Below are positions 12,452-23,346 of a stretch of DNA of 64,000 bases, in pieces. Position 1 is the stretch's first letter; each line of letters opens with the position of its first letter. Under the pieces are notes generated by a model that saw only the letters and a program-made list of their open reading frames with translations, made no database searches and was not told the DNA's origin. Source of the stretch: Sphagnum magellanicum (lineage: Eukaryota > Streptophyta > Sphagnopsida > Sphagnales > Sphagnaceae); contig CM038911.1 of assembly GCA_021904315.1 (NCBI GenBank), forward strand, positions 14,047,390 to 14,111,389. Direction: 5' to 3'. A program made the translations under genes and the position numbers.

Positions 12452-14430
12452 TCTTGCACGAGCGGTAGGCATACTTCAGGATTCAAGCGTGACTCCACAC
12501 TGCTTGCTCCATTGATTCACCCTTTCTTGCAAAGAAAGTGAAGATGAAACTTGCTGAGCCAGGGTAAGCTTCCAAACTCTTCTCAATTCACTATTGTCAT
12601 CAGACATAGCAAGAAGGAGCTCCAAGCACAATGCATCATATTTCCGTCTTCTTCTTTGACCAGTTTGCCATCCCTTTTTCTTCTCAGACAAACATGTAAG
12701 GAAAGTGTCTGTCCACAGAATTCTGGAGCCTCTTGCATTTGCATTGCAGAGGCTTTTCCATCAGAAGGTGGTTGATGTTGCAGCTCTTCAGGGAAATGAG
12801 GTAGCAAATTCTAACGGAGACAAACCATAGCGGTTTCAATGTCCTGATGCTTTTGATGCTTCCGCTACAAAATCTGTTGGATCATGTTATACACACATAG
12901 ATAGATATGGTTTGGATCTTGAATTTGACAACAGAGTTTGTTCTCTTCGATTTTTCAGGTTTCTGACTGGCCTTCATGTTGGAGAGACAAGCATAATTTG
13001 AAGAGACAAATGCATAACTTGCAGAGATCATTGCTACCATAGTAGCAAACACATCAACACCAGAGCAAGAGGCATCAGCACCAGAGCACACTTGAAGATG
13101 TCCAGTGTTACAAATTTTGAACCATTTAGGTATTCACAAACAAAGAATGCAGATGATGTTTTCTTTCCAAGTGTGAAATTCCTGACAGTAGGAGATGGTG
13201 ATCCACAACACAGGACACGTTTTTTTGAAAACTTTGTTAGGGTTTGTTGTTCACTGTCCTCATCCTAATCTGACAATTTCAAACTCAGATGTGAAGCCAG
13301 ACACAAACTTGCACCTTCATGGCAGAAATGAAATGGAGCTACAGTGCTCTTTAAGCCATGGTGTTGGTTCATGTGTTTTGCAGGCACCAGTCAAATCCCT
13401 GTTTTGGAAGGGGGATTGAAAGTATCTTTGAACTTCCTTTGAACATCTGCTCCAATCTATCCACATTTGTCTTCTACATTGGACCTCAGCTCACTGTAGG
13501 TATGCTGCTGCTGCTCGTGCCCCTCAATTCTCTCAGTGACTTTCAGCATTGTATGTGGAAATTTCTTTCAAAAGGAGAAAATGTGCATGGAAAAAGAATG
13601 GAACATAGAGTTTTTGATCTGGGATTTGATTGCACATTCAGTTTACTTTGTCAAGGAAATTGGAAAGAACAATGCAGTTGTTTTGTTTTTTCAAACTCCA
13701 ACTTATCAATGGAAATAGGCATTGGAAAAATAACCTGAGAAAGAGCAATTGTAGACCTGGAAGAATGTAGTAATAGTAATGGAGGTTTGAAGACAATTGG
13801 CTGTGCAAGTGAATGGGTGAGCAAGGTACAATGGGTTTACTAATCTTTCAAAGACATGCATGGTGGACCAATGTGTAGTAGGAACAGCTCATGGGGTTTT
13901 GTGATGAGCTCCAGGGAATAGGACACTAAGGATTTTCTTGAAGGCAACATCATTCCGATCAAAGGTAGCATCACAACCAACAATACTAGTAGGCCTGGGA
14001 TGGAGGGTGGAGAGGCTTGGGCAGGAGTCAGGAGTCTAGGGAGGGTGAAGGATCTTGAGCATGAGTTATGAATGAAGGAAGAGAGCTATGTTAATGTTAG
14101 TAGCAGGCCTGAAAAATGACCTACATTGTTGTCTTGAGGGAAGCATAAATTGATCATAGTTGGAGGTAGGATGGCTGGCTTTAAGTAGAAGCTTGAGTCT
14201 AGACAAATCAACTTCCCTTGTTCTCTCTCTCTCTCTTCTTTTGTTTAGGAGGCAAGGGGAAGCAGGAAGAGACAACATTGGATAAAATCTGAAGGGGGAA
14301 AAAAAAATCATAATCTGTGCTCCATTTTTGGATGAAATTTCATGTCTTGGCAATGAAAGAAAAGCCAGTGTGAGTCATACAAAGGATTTTTTTGGGAAAA
14401 AAAAATGGTTCAAAGTGATTTTGAAGACAA

Positions 14431-14495
14431 CGTTTCTCTCTTTGACTCTGTCTCTGTTGCAAATTTGGTGTCGATTGATGATGCAGGTGATGGAC
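14431..14495 (+). repeat. Helitron internal direct repeat, copy 2
   Basis: Second copy of the 12233-12300 sequence, in the same orientation. After it, about 200 bp lead to the Helitron 3' hairpin and CTAG. Confidence 0.85.
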
Positions 14496-14702
14496 CTCTT
14501 CACCTATCTCCCCCCCTTCAACACAACAACCCTCATTAAACCAATGACGAAGAGGAAGAGGAGGCCCCTTGGGAGGGCCCGCACATCTGCCGGAACCGTC
14601 TTGCTCGGGAGGGGCACGATCTCGGTTTAAAGGAAATAGATACGGTTTAAATAAATAAACTGGGGGACTTCACAGTGACCAAAGGTCACGGGTTCCCACT
14701 AG

Positions 14703-17700
14703 TTAATTATAAATGAGAATAACCATCATGTAACTCTAAAGGTAAAAAAACAAGACCAAGAACTTGGATTAGATATGATCATTTTACCCACCCATACATC
14801 TTATGCCCTTTACCCCTTGGATGTTTCTTGTTTTAAGACATTCAAAACAACATTTAGAAAAGTTACAAATGTAGTAATGGTGAAAAACAACTACATGGAA
14901 TTAAACAATATCACATTAGTTGAATGGGTGGACTAGGCCTTTGACCATTCATTCACAAAAAATAAATTAGGTATGTATGTAAGGTTGCAAATATTTGGCC
15001 TTATATCTGCAAGGCAAAAGACAATGGGATTCAACCTTCAAATATTTGCAAACAACACAAAACGATGAAGCTGATGAAGATGATTTACACATCATATGAA
15101 CAATATGATCAAGAATATCAATGTGAAGATGAATTAACTATTATAAAATTCTTCCATATACATGTGCATTAATTCATCACATAATGATAAAAGACCCACT
15201 TAATAACATGTTATAAACTAATTGATGTCACTATGTAGATATGCCTTTTAGCCCTACAATGATAAAGAAAAGGCTAGAAGAAATCAATGTGGTAAACTTA
15301 GATGACCCTACTAGTTCTGATCAACCATAGGAAAAATAAATTTCTCCAAATTTAATGTAAGAATCAATGAACTTCCACAACCTTTTATCATTATTTCATT
15401 TGCATGTAAGATAAGCCAAAGGCAAATAACCATTAATTGATTATTTGTAGTCATATGTTGTGATTTTTGTACAATATCTAAGTATATTACATAAAAAAAC
15501 AATGGGTAAGGCAACTATAGAAAAAACCTAGAAAAACAAAACAAAAGGAGAAAGGAGGAAAAAAGAACCAACAAGGTAGTAGATTGTTTGGTTGTGGAAG
15601 AATGGGTAACAAAATGTGCAATTGAAAGACATGCAAGAGTTGCGTTGTTACAACTTGGTTTACATTGGTTGTTAAGGAAGTTAAATATTGTTTCCATGAA
15701 AGTTTCCAAACATGTTTATGAAGCATAGGGGTTAGGGTACAAGGCTGTTAACCTTGGGGTTATAATAGAACTTCAAAAAGAAGTTAGGAATCAAGTAAGG
15801 CTAGGATGCTCATTGCATGAGGGCACATTGTAGCAAGCATGCATCATTTTATGAAGTGATACAAATGAAACAAGGGGGAAGGGGGAGGATGGGGTAATAA
15901 AAGTATCAACAACAAATGTGATGGTTGTGAATAGGAGGATGGCAACATCGTGAAAAGAACATGAAGAATAGAATGAACAAGACAAAGAAGATAGGAAAAA
16001 GAGGACAAATAAAATAGGAAAAATGGGATGAAAAAAATAAGAATATGACGAATAGAATAGGAAAAACATTACAAAAACAAAGAAGGCATCAAGAAAAGCA
16101 CCAATAAAACCATCGCAAAGAGGAAGAGGACATTAGCAAAGGCACCATCAAAACCACTACAAAGAAGAAGAAGGCACCAACAAGACCATTGCAAAAAGGA
16201 AGAAAACATCAGTAACACCACCAACAAGACTATTGTGAAATGGATGAAAGCATTAGCAAGACCACCAACAAAGACCATTGCAAAAAGGAAGAAGGTACCA
16301 TTGATACCACTAACAAGACCATCACAAAGAGCAAAAGAGCACCCAAAAGGCACAGGCAAAACCATTGTGAAGAGGAAGAGGGCACCAATAGGACCATCAC
16401 GATGAGGAAAAAGGTGCTAGCAAGACCACAAGCAAAACCATTATGAAGAGGAAGAGGGCATCAACAAAGGCACCATCAAGACCATCACTAAGACCACAAT
16501 GAAGAAGAAGAAGGCATCAACAATACCATCGCAAAGAAGAAGGAGGTGCTAAGAAGACTACTATGACAAGGAAGAAGACACCCATTACAACTTTTTTTTT
16601 GTAGTCTAAAGACAATGGACCATCAATGGATAAATGCAAAACTTTTGATACACTAAGCATATGGATACTGAGCTATCTACCACAACATGACACTTGTGTT
16701 GAGTTTATGTTGTAATAGTTATGCAAGTTCCACATGATCAAGCTAATTTTGCTACAAGGTGGCATTAATAAGGTGGTATAATATTTGTCCTTTTTAAGTG
16801 TCATAATGGCATCAAATTGAAGTGTCAATTTCAAGATCTTTGCAATTTCTATTTGTTTTTAAACCACACTATGTACATGGGTTTTTTTCCTCCAAATTTC
16901 TCAAGTAGGCTCAGTGGCAAGGTTCTCTGAAATGGATCTAGCAATATAAATGCCTTACGTTAAAATTCAACAACCTTTCATGATAACTACATGTTATGTC
17001 AAATTTTGATGTATTGCAAATTATTTTCCATGTTGGCCAATTGAAAGTACATCATTGCAATGCCCTTAAACATTATGTAATCAAAACAACATGCCACAAA
17101 ATGTATCTTTGCCATGTAAGTTCAAAGCTACAATTGTGTTACAGTAACACTTGAACAATATTAAACATGTGATAATATATATTGCATGAGTGGTGAAAAC
17201 TGTTATTATTATCATTTTTCAGTTAAAAACTCTCTCTTATTTCGTCCAATTTCTAAATTCTATTATATATCATCATTTAATACCTTTCCTAGCTTTACCA
17301 AAAGGTAAGGTATTAGGCCTGTGTCAAAATATATTTCTTTCATAAAACATTTTCAATTGTTTTTCCCAGAGGATTTAATCTTGTGTTGAACACATTGACA
17401 CTTAATCTAGTGAAAAAAAAGGACGTTACATCATTAACTTCTTTAAGAATCAGTTCACAAATGAATACAGTTCTCACTGTTTGAAAATAATTATCATTTT
17501 TCACTATTCAGTATTGGATAGAAGTAGTGCTCATCTAAAGAGCTGGAACTTGGAACCTTCAGAAAAAGGAGTTTAAAAAAAAAACTGCATTTGGATACCT
17601 TGTAAATCATGGATATCCTAAACAAATAGAGCAATTTGATTTCTGATCTGCATTATTTGTGCATCACACCAGTTGACAAGCCAGTCTAGTACAGGTTGCA

Positions 17701-17860
17701 AACTTTCCATCATCAACCCATCATGTGGGCATGAGTAAGTCTCTTGTTATCAATAGTAACATAACCAAATTAAGGGAGGAAATACACCAAAAAAAAAAAA
17801 CTGCAAAAAGGAATTATCTCTATAATTGAGAACTTCCTCATACTTCTGATTGAGAGTCCA
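14703..17860. other. AT-rich intergenic stretch with a minisatellite
   Basis: Apart from the minisatellite at 16085-16582, I see no exon, RNA gene or intact mobile element here. Confidence 0.4.
16085..16582. repeat. Degenerate minisatellite, roughly 45-bp unit, about 11 copies
   Basis: The unit reads roughly GCACCAACAAGACCATTGC followed by AAAGAGGAAGAAG, and repeats with point changes and small indels. The minus strand has an open frame through it that gives a repeated hydrophobic pattern. I treat that as a by-product of the repeat. Confidence 0.8.
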
Positions 17861-17864
17861 CCTG

Positions 17865-18030
17865 AATGTTTTGAGAAATGATACAATAGTAAGGTGAAGA
17901 TATTTCAGATCTGACACCATAACAGCAACCAATTAGCAAGTGTGAAAAAGAGGTAAACCCAACACTAGAGAAAAGAGGAAACCATGTTGAGGAACCTTTA
18001 ACAACATTTGTGGTACTGACCATCTATGAT
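17865..18030 (+). repeat. Dispersed repeat A, copy 1
   Basis: Carries the family core ATTTCAGATCTGACA, then CATAACAGCAACCAATTAGC, an AAAAGAGG block, and a GTACTGACCATC tail. Related copies lie at 29905-30030, 51610-51800, 53318-53440 and 53595-53820, all in the same orientation. Confidence 0.65.
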
Positions 18031-18350
18031 AAAGCACTTGGAGAAATTTCTCAGTGTACTTGGTGGGCACCTTAAATCCATGAATACCCTTCCTAGAAAA
18101 TTTCTAGCAGGGATCTTATGCCTACTCCTTAAGAGTGGGAGGGATCACACACGTACTTATAGGTATAAGATAACATGGGCATAAGATCCCTTCCACTCTT
18201 ATGGGAGTAGGTGTAAGAACCCTCCCCCTCATATGCCTCATAATCTACCTCTGTTTAGGTTCATGTGACCTTCACCTTGTGCTTTATGATGGGCGAAGGC
18301 AATGGGTGCAGGACATTCCAAAAATAAGGGGCCTAGGATGGGGGAGCACC
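18015..18350. repeat. Dispersed repeat B, copy 2, with internal hairpin
   Basis: Matches 7225-7520 at its two ends. Its middle holds a foldback: GGGATCTTATGCCTACTCC (about 18112-18130) and its near-complement around 18186-18225 (ATAAGATCCCTTCCACTC and onward), with about 85% pairing. The hairpin is absent from copy 1, so it may be a small inserted element. Confidence 0.6.
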
Positions 18351-18713
18351 CTGGGGTTTTACCCTACACATATCAGCATGTGCTAAGACTCAAGGAGCAC
18401 AGATACCTATGGAATCATGCAGCACAGCAATGACATGAACCAATTCCCAACTTGAATCAGCAAATGTTTCTTCAGATGTGGTCTACTTACAAACTGAGAA
18501 AACTTGTCTTGAGGCTTTTGCATTCCACAATGCACAGATTGCTTGCCAGATAAATAGATGAGAATTGACAGGATGACATATACCTACCACCCATTGCATC
18601 TTGCACAGGGGTTGGCATTTTGCAATCTCGCAGAAGAATTGCTCAAGGAGCCTGGAGGAAAACTAAAAGACATCAACATCCACAAGTTTCATTTGCACAT
18701 GGGCACAATGGTC

Positions 18714-21442
18714 TTAAGAGGATTTGGGCTTGTGTACAAAATTAAACCCTTTCTCGATGCTCCCTTGCAACTCTGCTTTCATCTTTTCCAATGCCTCCCT
18801 GCAAAGAAGATTTAACAACATGAGAAATCTTTCAGGCTGCACCCATTTTAAACTGCCATGCATGCATGCAGACAATACAGGCCACCAATTTGCACACATA
18901 CATGACCGAACACAGGACTCACCTTTCAAAGCTGTTCAGTGGACCAAGAGGAAAAATCTCCTCAGCTCCAGTTCGCCCAAGCTGAACCTTGCTAGCGAAG
19001 AAAGGAAACTCTGTCACCTGTCAAGAATCTCATACTGTTACAGAAGGCAATTTAAGACTTGACACAACTGAAAATTCTTCAAATGAACCTGATGTATCAG
19101 TAAACAATAAGATATAAGACAACAGAAAAACATTCCCACACTAAAGAAGAGACTTCAATGTGATTTCCAACCTCTGATGCAACATAAGCACACTCTACAA
19201 TGCCAGTTTCTCCCTGTAACGCACGAAGGCATGCCTCTCCAAACTTTGCTGCAGCATATGCCTGCAATCACAAATGTTCATTGCATTGGTGTCCAGTTCT
19301 TGATTGAAGCAAAAGGAGGGAATAAGAGCTTCCAAACTTCCTACAAAAAAGGATAAGCTGCATTGTCGATATTACTATACAGTCTGCAGGTATTCAATAG
19401 TCTGTTCTTTGACACTCTAATGTTTCAAAATCTGTCAGTTTCAGCAAGACCAAAATCTAACATGACAAGAATGAGTCCAGTCATAACTGTGTGATCATCA
19501 CCCACAAAGTGTCAGAGCATGATCTTCATCATGATTAGCAGCAACAAGCTGCCATGACTCCACAAACTCCACCAACTCCAGACGGTGAGTGTAGATTCGT
19601 TAGTAACAAGCTGTCCAAAACTTTTGAGCAAAATATTATATGAACCTCCTAGATGAAGAGCACTTACCATTGACAAAGTGGCTGAGCCTGTTCCTGCCTT
19701 TGCCTACACACAGGCAATGCAACAGCCAAGTCAATTTACAGAAACAAAATAGCTCTAGTCCAGCATAAATTTCAAACATGCTCTAGAGGGTGGGAGAAAT
19801 TACCTCAACCACCTCTGTGCCCCCATTTTGAATACGATTTGTCAGGTACTCAACCTCCTTACTGTTGAATGAGAACGGAGGACTGGTCTGGTTTCACAAG
19901 TATACAATTCAGCACACATGCACAGTAAATCAATCAATAATGCACCAATGAACCATATGACTATATATTGCCAAGCAGGAATACACTGAGTACACATGTC
20001 AATGTGATGATCTGACCTGTGACAAGAGTGGAAGAATGGTGATGCCAGCATGTCCACCTACTACTGGCACATTTACCTCCTTAGGATCCACACCGATCAC
20101 CTCTGCCTGTACAACCCTCGAATTCACAAATTTGCAGAATGATGTGTCCAGATGTTCAGACCAAGAAATATGTAAAGACATTCAAAGTGAACCATGTGTG
20201 ATGAACACCCAACCCACATGAGTAAATTCAACAAAAAAAGGCAGCAGTAAGACCCCTGAAACAAGTCAAAAATGTCAAGGGCTGGATGCTGACAAATGTA
20301 TGGATCATGTTACAAACTTGTGACTGGTGCAGTATCACACATGTCAGAAGGAGATTGTGCAGATACAGAATCTTTAGGAAACCAAGTCTAGGGCCAGACA
20401 GACAGAGGTTACCACAAACGTGTTGGCTCGCATGACATCCAGGGTAGTAACGCCAAAGAGACGTCTGGGGTCATATACACCTGCAATCTTCAGCACCTCA
20501 GCAGCAATGGGCACAGTGGAATTCACAGGGTTGCTGATGATGTTGATTATTGCCCGAGGACAATGCTTTGCAACGCCTTCAATCAAGGTGCGCACAATTC
20601 CAGCATTGATGTTGAACAAGTCGTCACGTGTCATTCCTGGCTTCCTTGGGACTCCAGCCGGAATTATGACTAAATCCATCCCATCCAGTGCAGGTCCCAA
20701 CTGATCCTTTCCCAGATAACCTCGCACCTTTACCCCACAAACCATATGTGCCAATTAACAAAATTCACCAATTCATCAAAACAAAGAGAGACCAAGGATA
20801 TGCTGGTGCAAGGAAGCAATTTGCATCAGATTGTGAAAAAAACATCTGGAAACAAAAATGATTCACATACCACAGCAGAAGTATTGGTATGACTCAGATC
20901 TGCAGTGACTCCAGGAGTGTTGAAAACATCATACAAATGCAGGGTAGACACCAGGGGATTTATCTTGAGCAGCAAACTTAAGGGTTGTCCAATGCCACCT
21001 GCTGCCCCCAAAACTGCCACTTTAAACCCTGGAGCTGCGCCTCGTGCCCTTGTAAGCTCTCTCTCCACCCCTCCCATCTGCAGCCCCTGGATGGAAAGAA
21101 ATGCCATTTCATAAAAAACAAGGAAAAAAAATGAGCATGCATGCACGCTGCCATAACCCCTAAGTAGAAAGATAGATCATCATGAGAAAGATAGATGAGA
21201 GACACATCATCACAGAACTCCCATACGCAAATAAAGTCCACACACAAGTGTGTAAACAGAATTTTGCAAAATTTCGCGAGATCCCAGCATCGCAAAATTG
21301 GCCCAAATCTAATGACAGACATGGTTGGATAAAGAGGAAGAAGAAATTGCACCTGTGGAGATGATAACATGTGGGAGGAGATGCGAGCCAGACGCGTCTG
21401 GGCCTTCAGACCAGAGTACTGCTGCTGCTGATGCTCCTCCAT
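18714..21442 (-). CDS. PMDH: Peroxisomal/glyoxysomal NAD-malate dehydrogenase, 9 exons
   Basis: Exons (minus strand): 21442-21353, 21086-20871, 20727-20413, 20106-20017, 19887-19804, 19703-19668, 19261-19172, 19017-18923, 18798-18714. Every join keeps frame with GT-AG borders and gives 366 aa, the usual length for glyoxysomal MDH. The enzyme interconverts malate and oxaloacetate with NAD(H), supporting beta-oxidation, the glyoxylate cycle and photorespiration. Visible features: a PTS2-like nonapeptide RLARISSHM (17-25), the dinucleotide-binding loop GAAGGIG (57-63), substrate arginines in [13 protein letters not shown] (130, 136), NPVNS, catalytic Asp in TTLDVMR (about 199) and catalytic His in VVGGHAG (about 226). 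The PTS2 has HM where the consensus is HL. The C-terminus KPKSS is not a PTS1. Intron 6 contains a dispersed repeat (about 19455-19594). The closest family alternative, mitochondrial MDH, lacks a PTS2. Confidence 0.96.
19455..19594. repeat. Dispersed repeat C, copy 1 (in MDH intron 6)
   Basis: Aligns to 53013-53153. Shared blocks are AACATGACAA, CAGTCATAAC, CACAAAGTGTCAGA/CACAAAATGTCAGA, and GTGAGTGTAG/GTGGGTGTAG at the end. Orientation is the same in both copies. Confidence 0.7.
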
Positions 21443-23134
21443 TTGCACTTTTTTCTGCTGATAGACGGAGCTTCAAAAAATCAGTGCAAAGCTCTGATGA
21501 AATGGGTATGATGATCCAACTCTCTATCTATTGTTCTTGCTGTAGAATTCTGCGTTGCGTTGCGTTTTGTTGCGCATGCAAGCGATAGAGCGAGCGAGCC
21601 GAGCGAGCCGAGCGAGGATTCGGCGGCGGTGGCGGTGCCAATTCGGTGTACCGAATCCAGTTCCTGCTGTTGCTGAGAGGATTCGAACCCTGGACCTCCT
21701 CCGTCTGGGATTTTTGCATTTTGTTTTTTGGAGGATGGGCTGGGGGGTCTTGGCCAATCATTTCCTCTCCTCAAGCTTTATTTTGGTTCTTCCATTTTTT
21801 TAATTAAAATTTGGATTTTTCTTCACACAAAGAGCTTTAAGGGCCTCAAGTTTCAACCATCCTAACCAAGGTTTTTTTCTTCTTCTTTTTTTCTTTTTCC
21901 TTTTTTTAACCCCCAAATTTGTGATATAGATCATTCGGTAATTTTTCTAAAATAGAAAAATTAGTCGAATTTACACTAGAAAAACAAGAAATTCCCACCT
22001 TTTTGAAATAAAAAAGTGACAATTTTTGTGGGTAAAAATCACTGATCCTATCTAAGGTAGGACCTGGACTAGCATAGAATTGGGCAATCCATTATCCTAT
22101 TACAGATCTATAAAAAGTCATGACAAATTGAAAAGAAGTCCAAAAAATATGAGTGCACTTGGATTGAGTTCTGAACCAATTTTTTTTTTTTTAATTCAAA
22201 GAAAAATAATTGCAATGGAATAATAACTAAAGGCTCTGTTCTACTCAAACTGCATATTTCAATACTTTATATTGCTTGTACCATAAGAGACTTACCATTT
22301 ATAAGAAAACAAATGCAGCCCAGAAAATCATATTCTTCAATAATTCATTTAGTGAGTAAAACATAAGGCAAGTGTACTCACATTTCCAACCCAACACCTA
22401 CCCAAATGTGTTTTTAAAGTAAGAGACTTTTAATTAATTAATTAATTAATTATTTCTTTTAATACTTTAGTTGGACACTCAAATCCCCCCCCCATCTACC
22501 AAAGCAACAAGCAATAATTAACTTATTTCTTCTCAAACTCTCTTATAAAATCTCCATTGGTTTTACCACAAATAGAGGATGATGATTTACCTACCATATC
22601 TAGTCCATTTTTTGAGCACCCATTTTTTGTGCACCACAAGTAGAGGCATATTCAGTGGCTCACTTCAGTCCCTTTTTGTGTGTGTGTGGGTGTGTGTGTT
22701 TATTCCCTTTCTCCCGTTTCTCTTGGTCCCAATACATAGATAACCCAAGAAGATAAGGTACAACCAATTTGGTCAAGGCAATGTCATCCATCCCTTTGCT
22801 TGGAGGGGAAGGTGGATCTTCAGTTTACATACCCATTACCTTCAGTGCATGCACTTCAGATTGCTTCATATACTCATCTCATGTGCATGTACCCCATGTT
22901 CAGGTTTCTCAATGTAGGTTAAGGCCCTAAGATAAGGGCATTACCAGATTAAGGGCCTGCACAGCCCGATAGCAGGACTACCAAGTGTGGATGCAATTTG
23001 GGTAATGCCCTTATTCGAGAGTAAGTGTAAGGAAAGAGGCCAAGGGACCAGATCAAACAAGACAGAATCAACGGCTGAGATAAATGTGTATGACTTTATG
23101 GACCAAACTTGTAAATAAGGGAGAACTTTACTAA
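21443..23134. other. Upstream flank of MDH and intergenic DNA
   Basis: The first about 200 bp are GC-richer, with a short GAGCGAGCC-type tandem repeat at 21586-21615, and probably hold the MDH leader and promoter (minus strand). Further on there is only AT-rich DNA with AATT repeats at about 22430-22452 and a GT-rich run at 22676-22702. No other gene is seen. Confidence 0.4.
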
Positions 23135-23343
23135 AGGTGCATTCACACTTGGTGTAAAGGACTCTAGTATTAAGTCCTGTAACACCAAGCTAGTCATTTA
23201 GGACCTAAACCTATTTACCATAAAGATTTTATGTTAAGTTAACATTCACTTAATATTAAACAATCACCCATTTTAGGTGTCACCTAAAGATGCCACCTAG
23301 ATTTTCACTTAATACCGACTTAACATTAGGTGTGAATGCACCT
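23135..23343. mobile_element. Tourist/PIF-Harbinger-type MITE (209 bp) with TAA TSD
   Basis: The terminal inverted repeats are AGGTGCATTCACAC (left) and GTGTGAATGCACCT (right), a perfect 14-bp match. Both ends are flanked by TAA (23132-23134 and 23344-23346), the 3-bp TWA duplication typical of PIF/Harbinger elements. The interior is AT-rich and noncoding, so this is a non-autonomous copy. Confidence 0.85.
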
Positions 23344-23346
23344 TAA

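Larger units (their letters stand above)
12047..14702 (+). mobile_element. Non-autonomous Helitron (2.66 kb) with captured gene DNA
   Basis: The 5' end is TC (TCTTATATATAAATTCAC), preceded by A at 12046. The 3' end is CTAG (14699-14702), followed by T at 14703. This is the A^T insertion without duplication expected of Helitrons. A perfect stem GTGACC-AAA-GGTCAC (14675-14689) lies 9 nt before CTAG, which is the diagnostic subterminal hairpin. No Rep/helicase is present, so the copy is non-autonomous. The interior is less AT-rich than the flanks and carries a fragment of a glutathionyl-hydroquinone reductase gene and other unidentified DNA. A second element with matching ends lies at 59407-59917. 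Confidence 0.87.

Noticed and set aside
12353-12541. Continuous open frame taken as an intact small GST gene
   Set aside because: Only about 33 codons match glutathionyl-hydroquinone reductase. The rest is unrelated, and the whole sits inside a Helitron.
16069-16365. Hydrophobic minus-strand open frame suggesting a membrane protein
   Set aside because: It is a shadow of the CCAACAAGACCATTGC minisatellite, with periodic composition and no start context.
21655-21700. B-box-like GGTTCGAATCC on the minus strand, suggesting a tRNA gene
   Set aside because: The would-be T stem does not pair and no acceptor, D or anticodon arms can be built around it.
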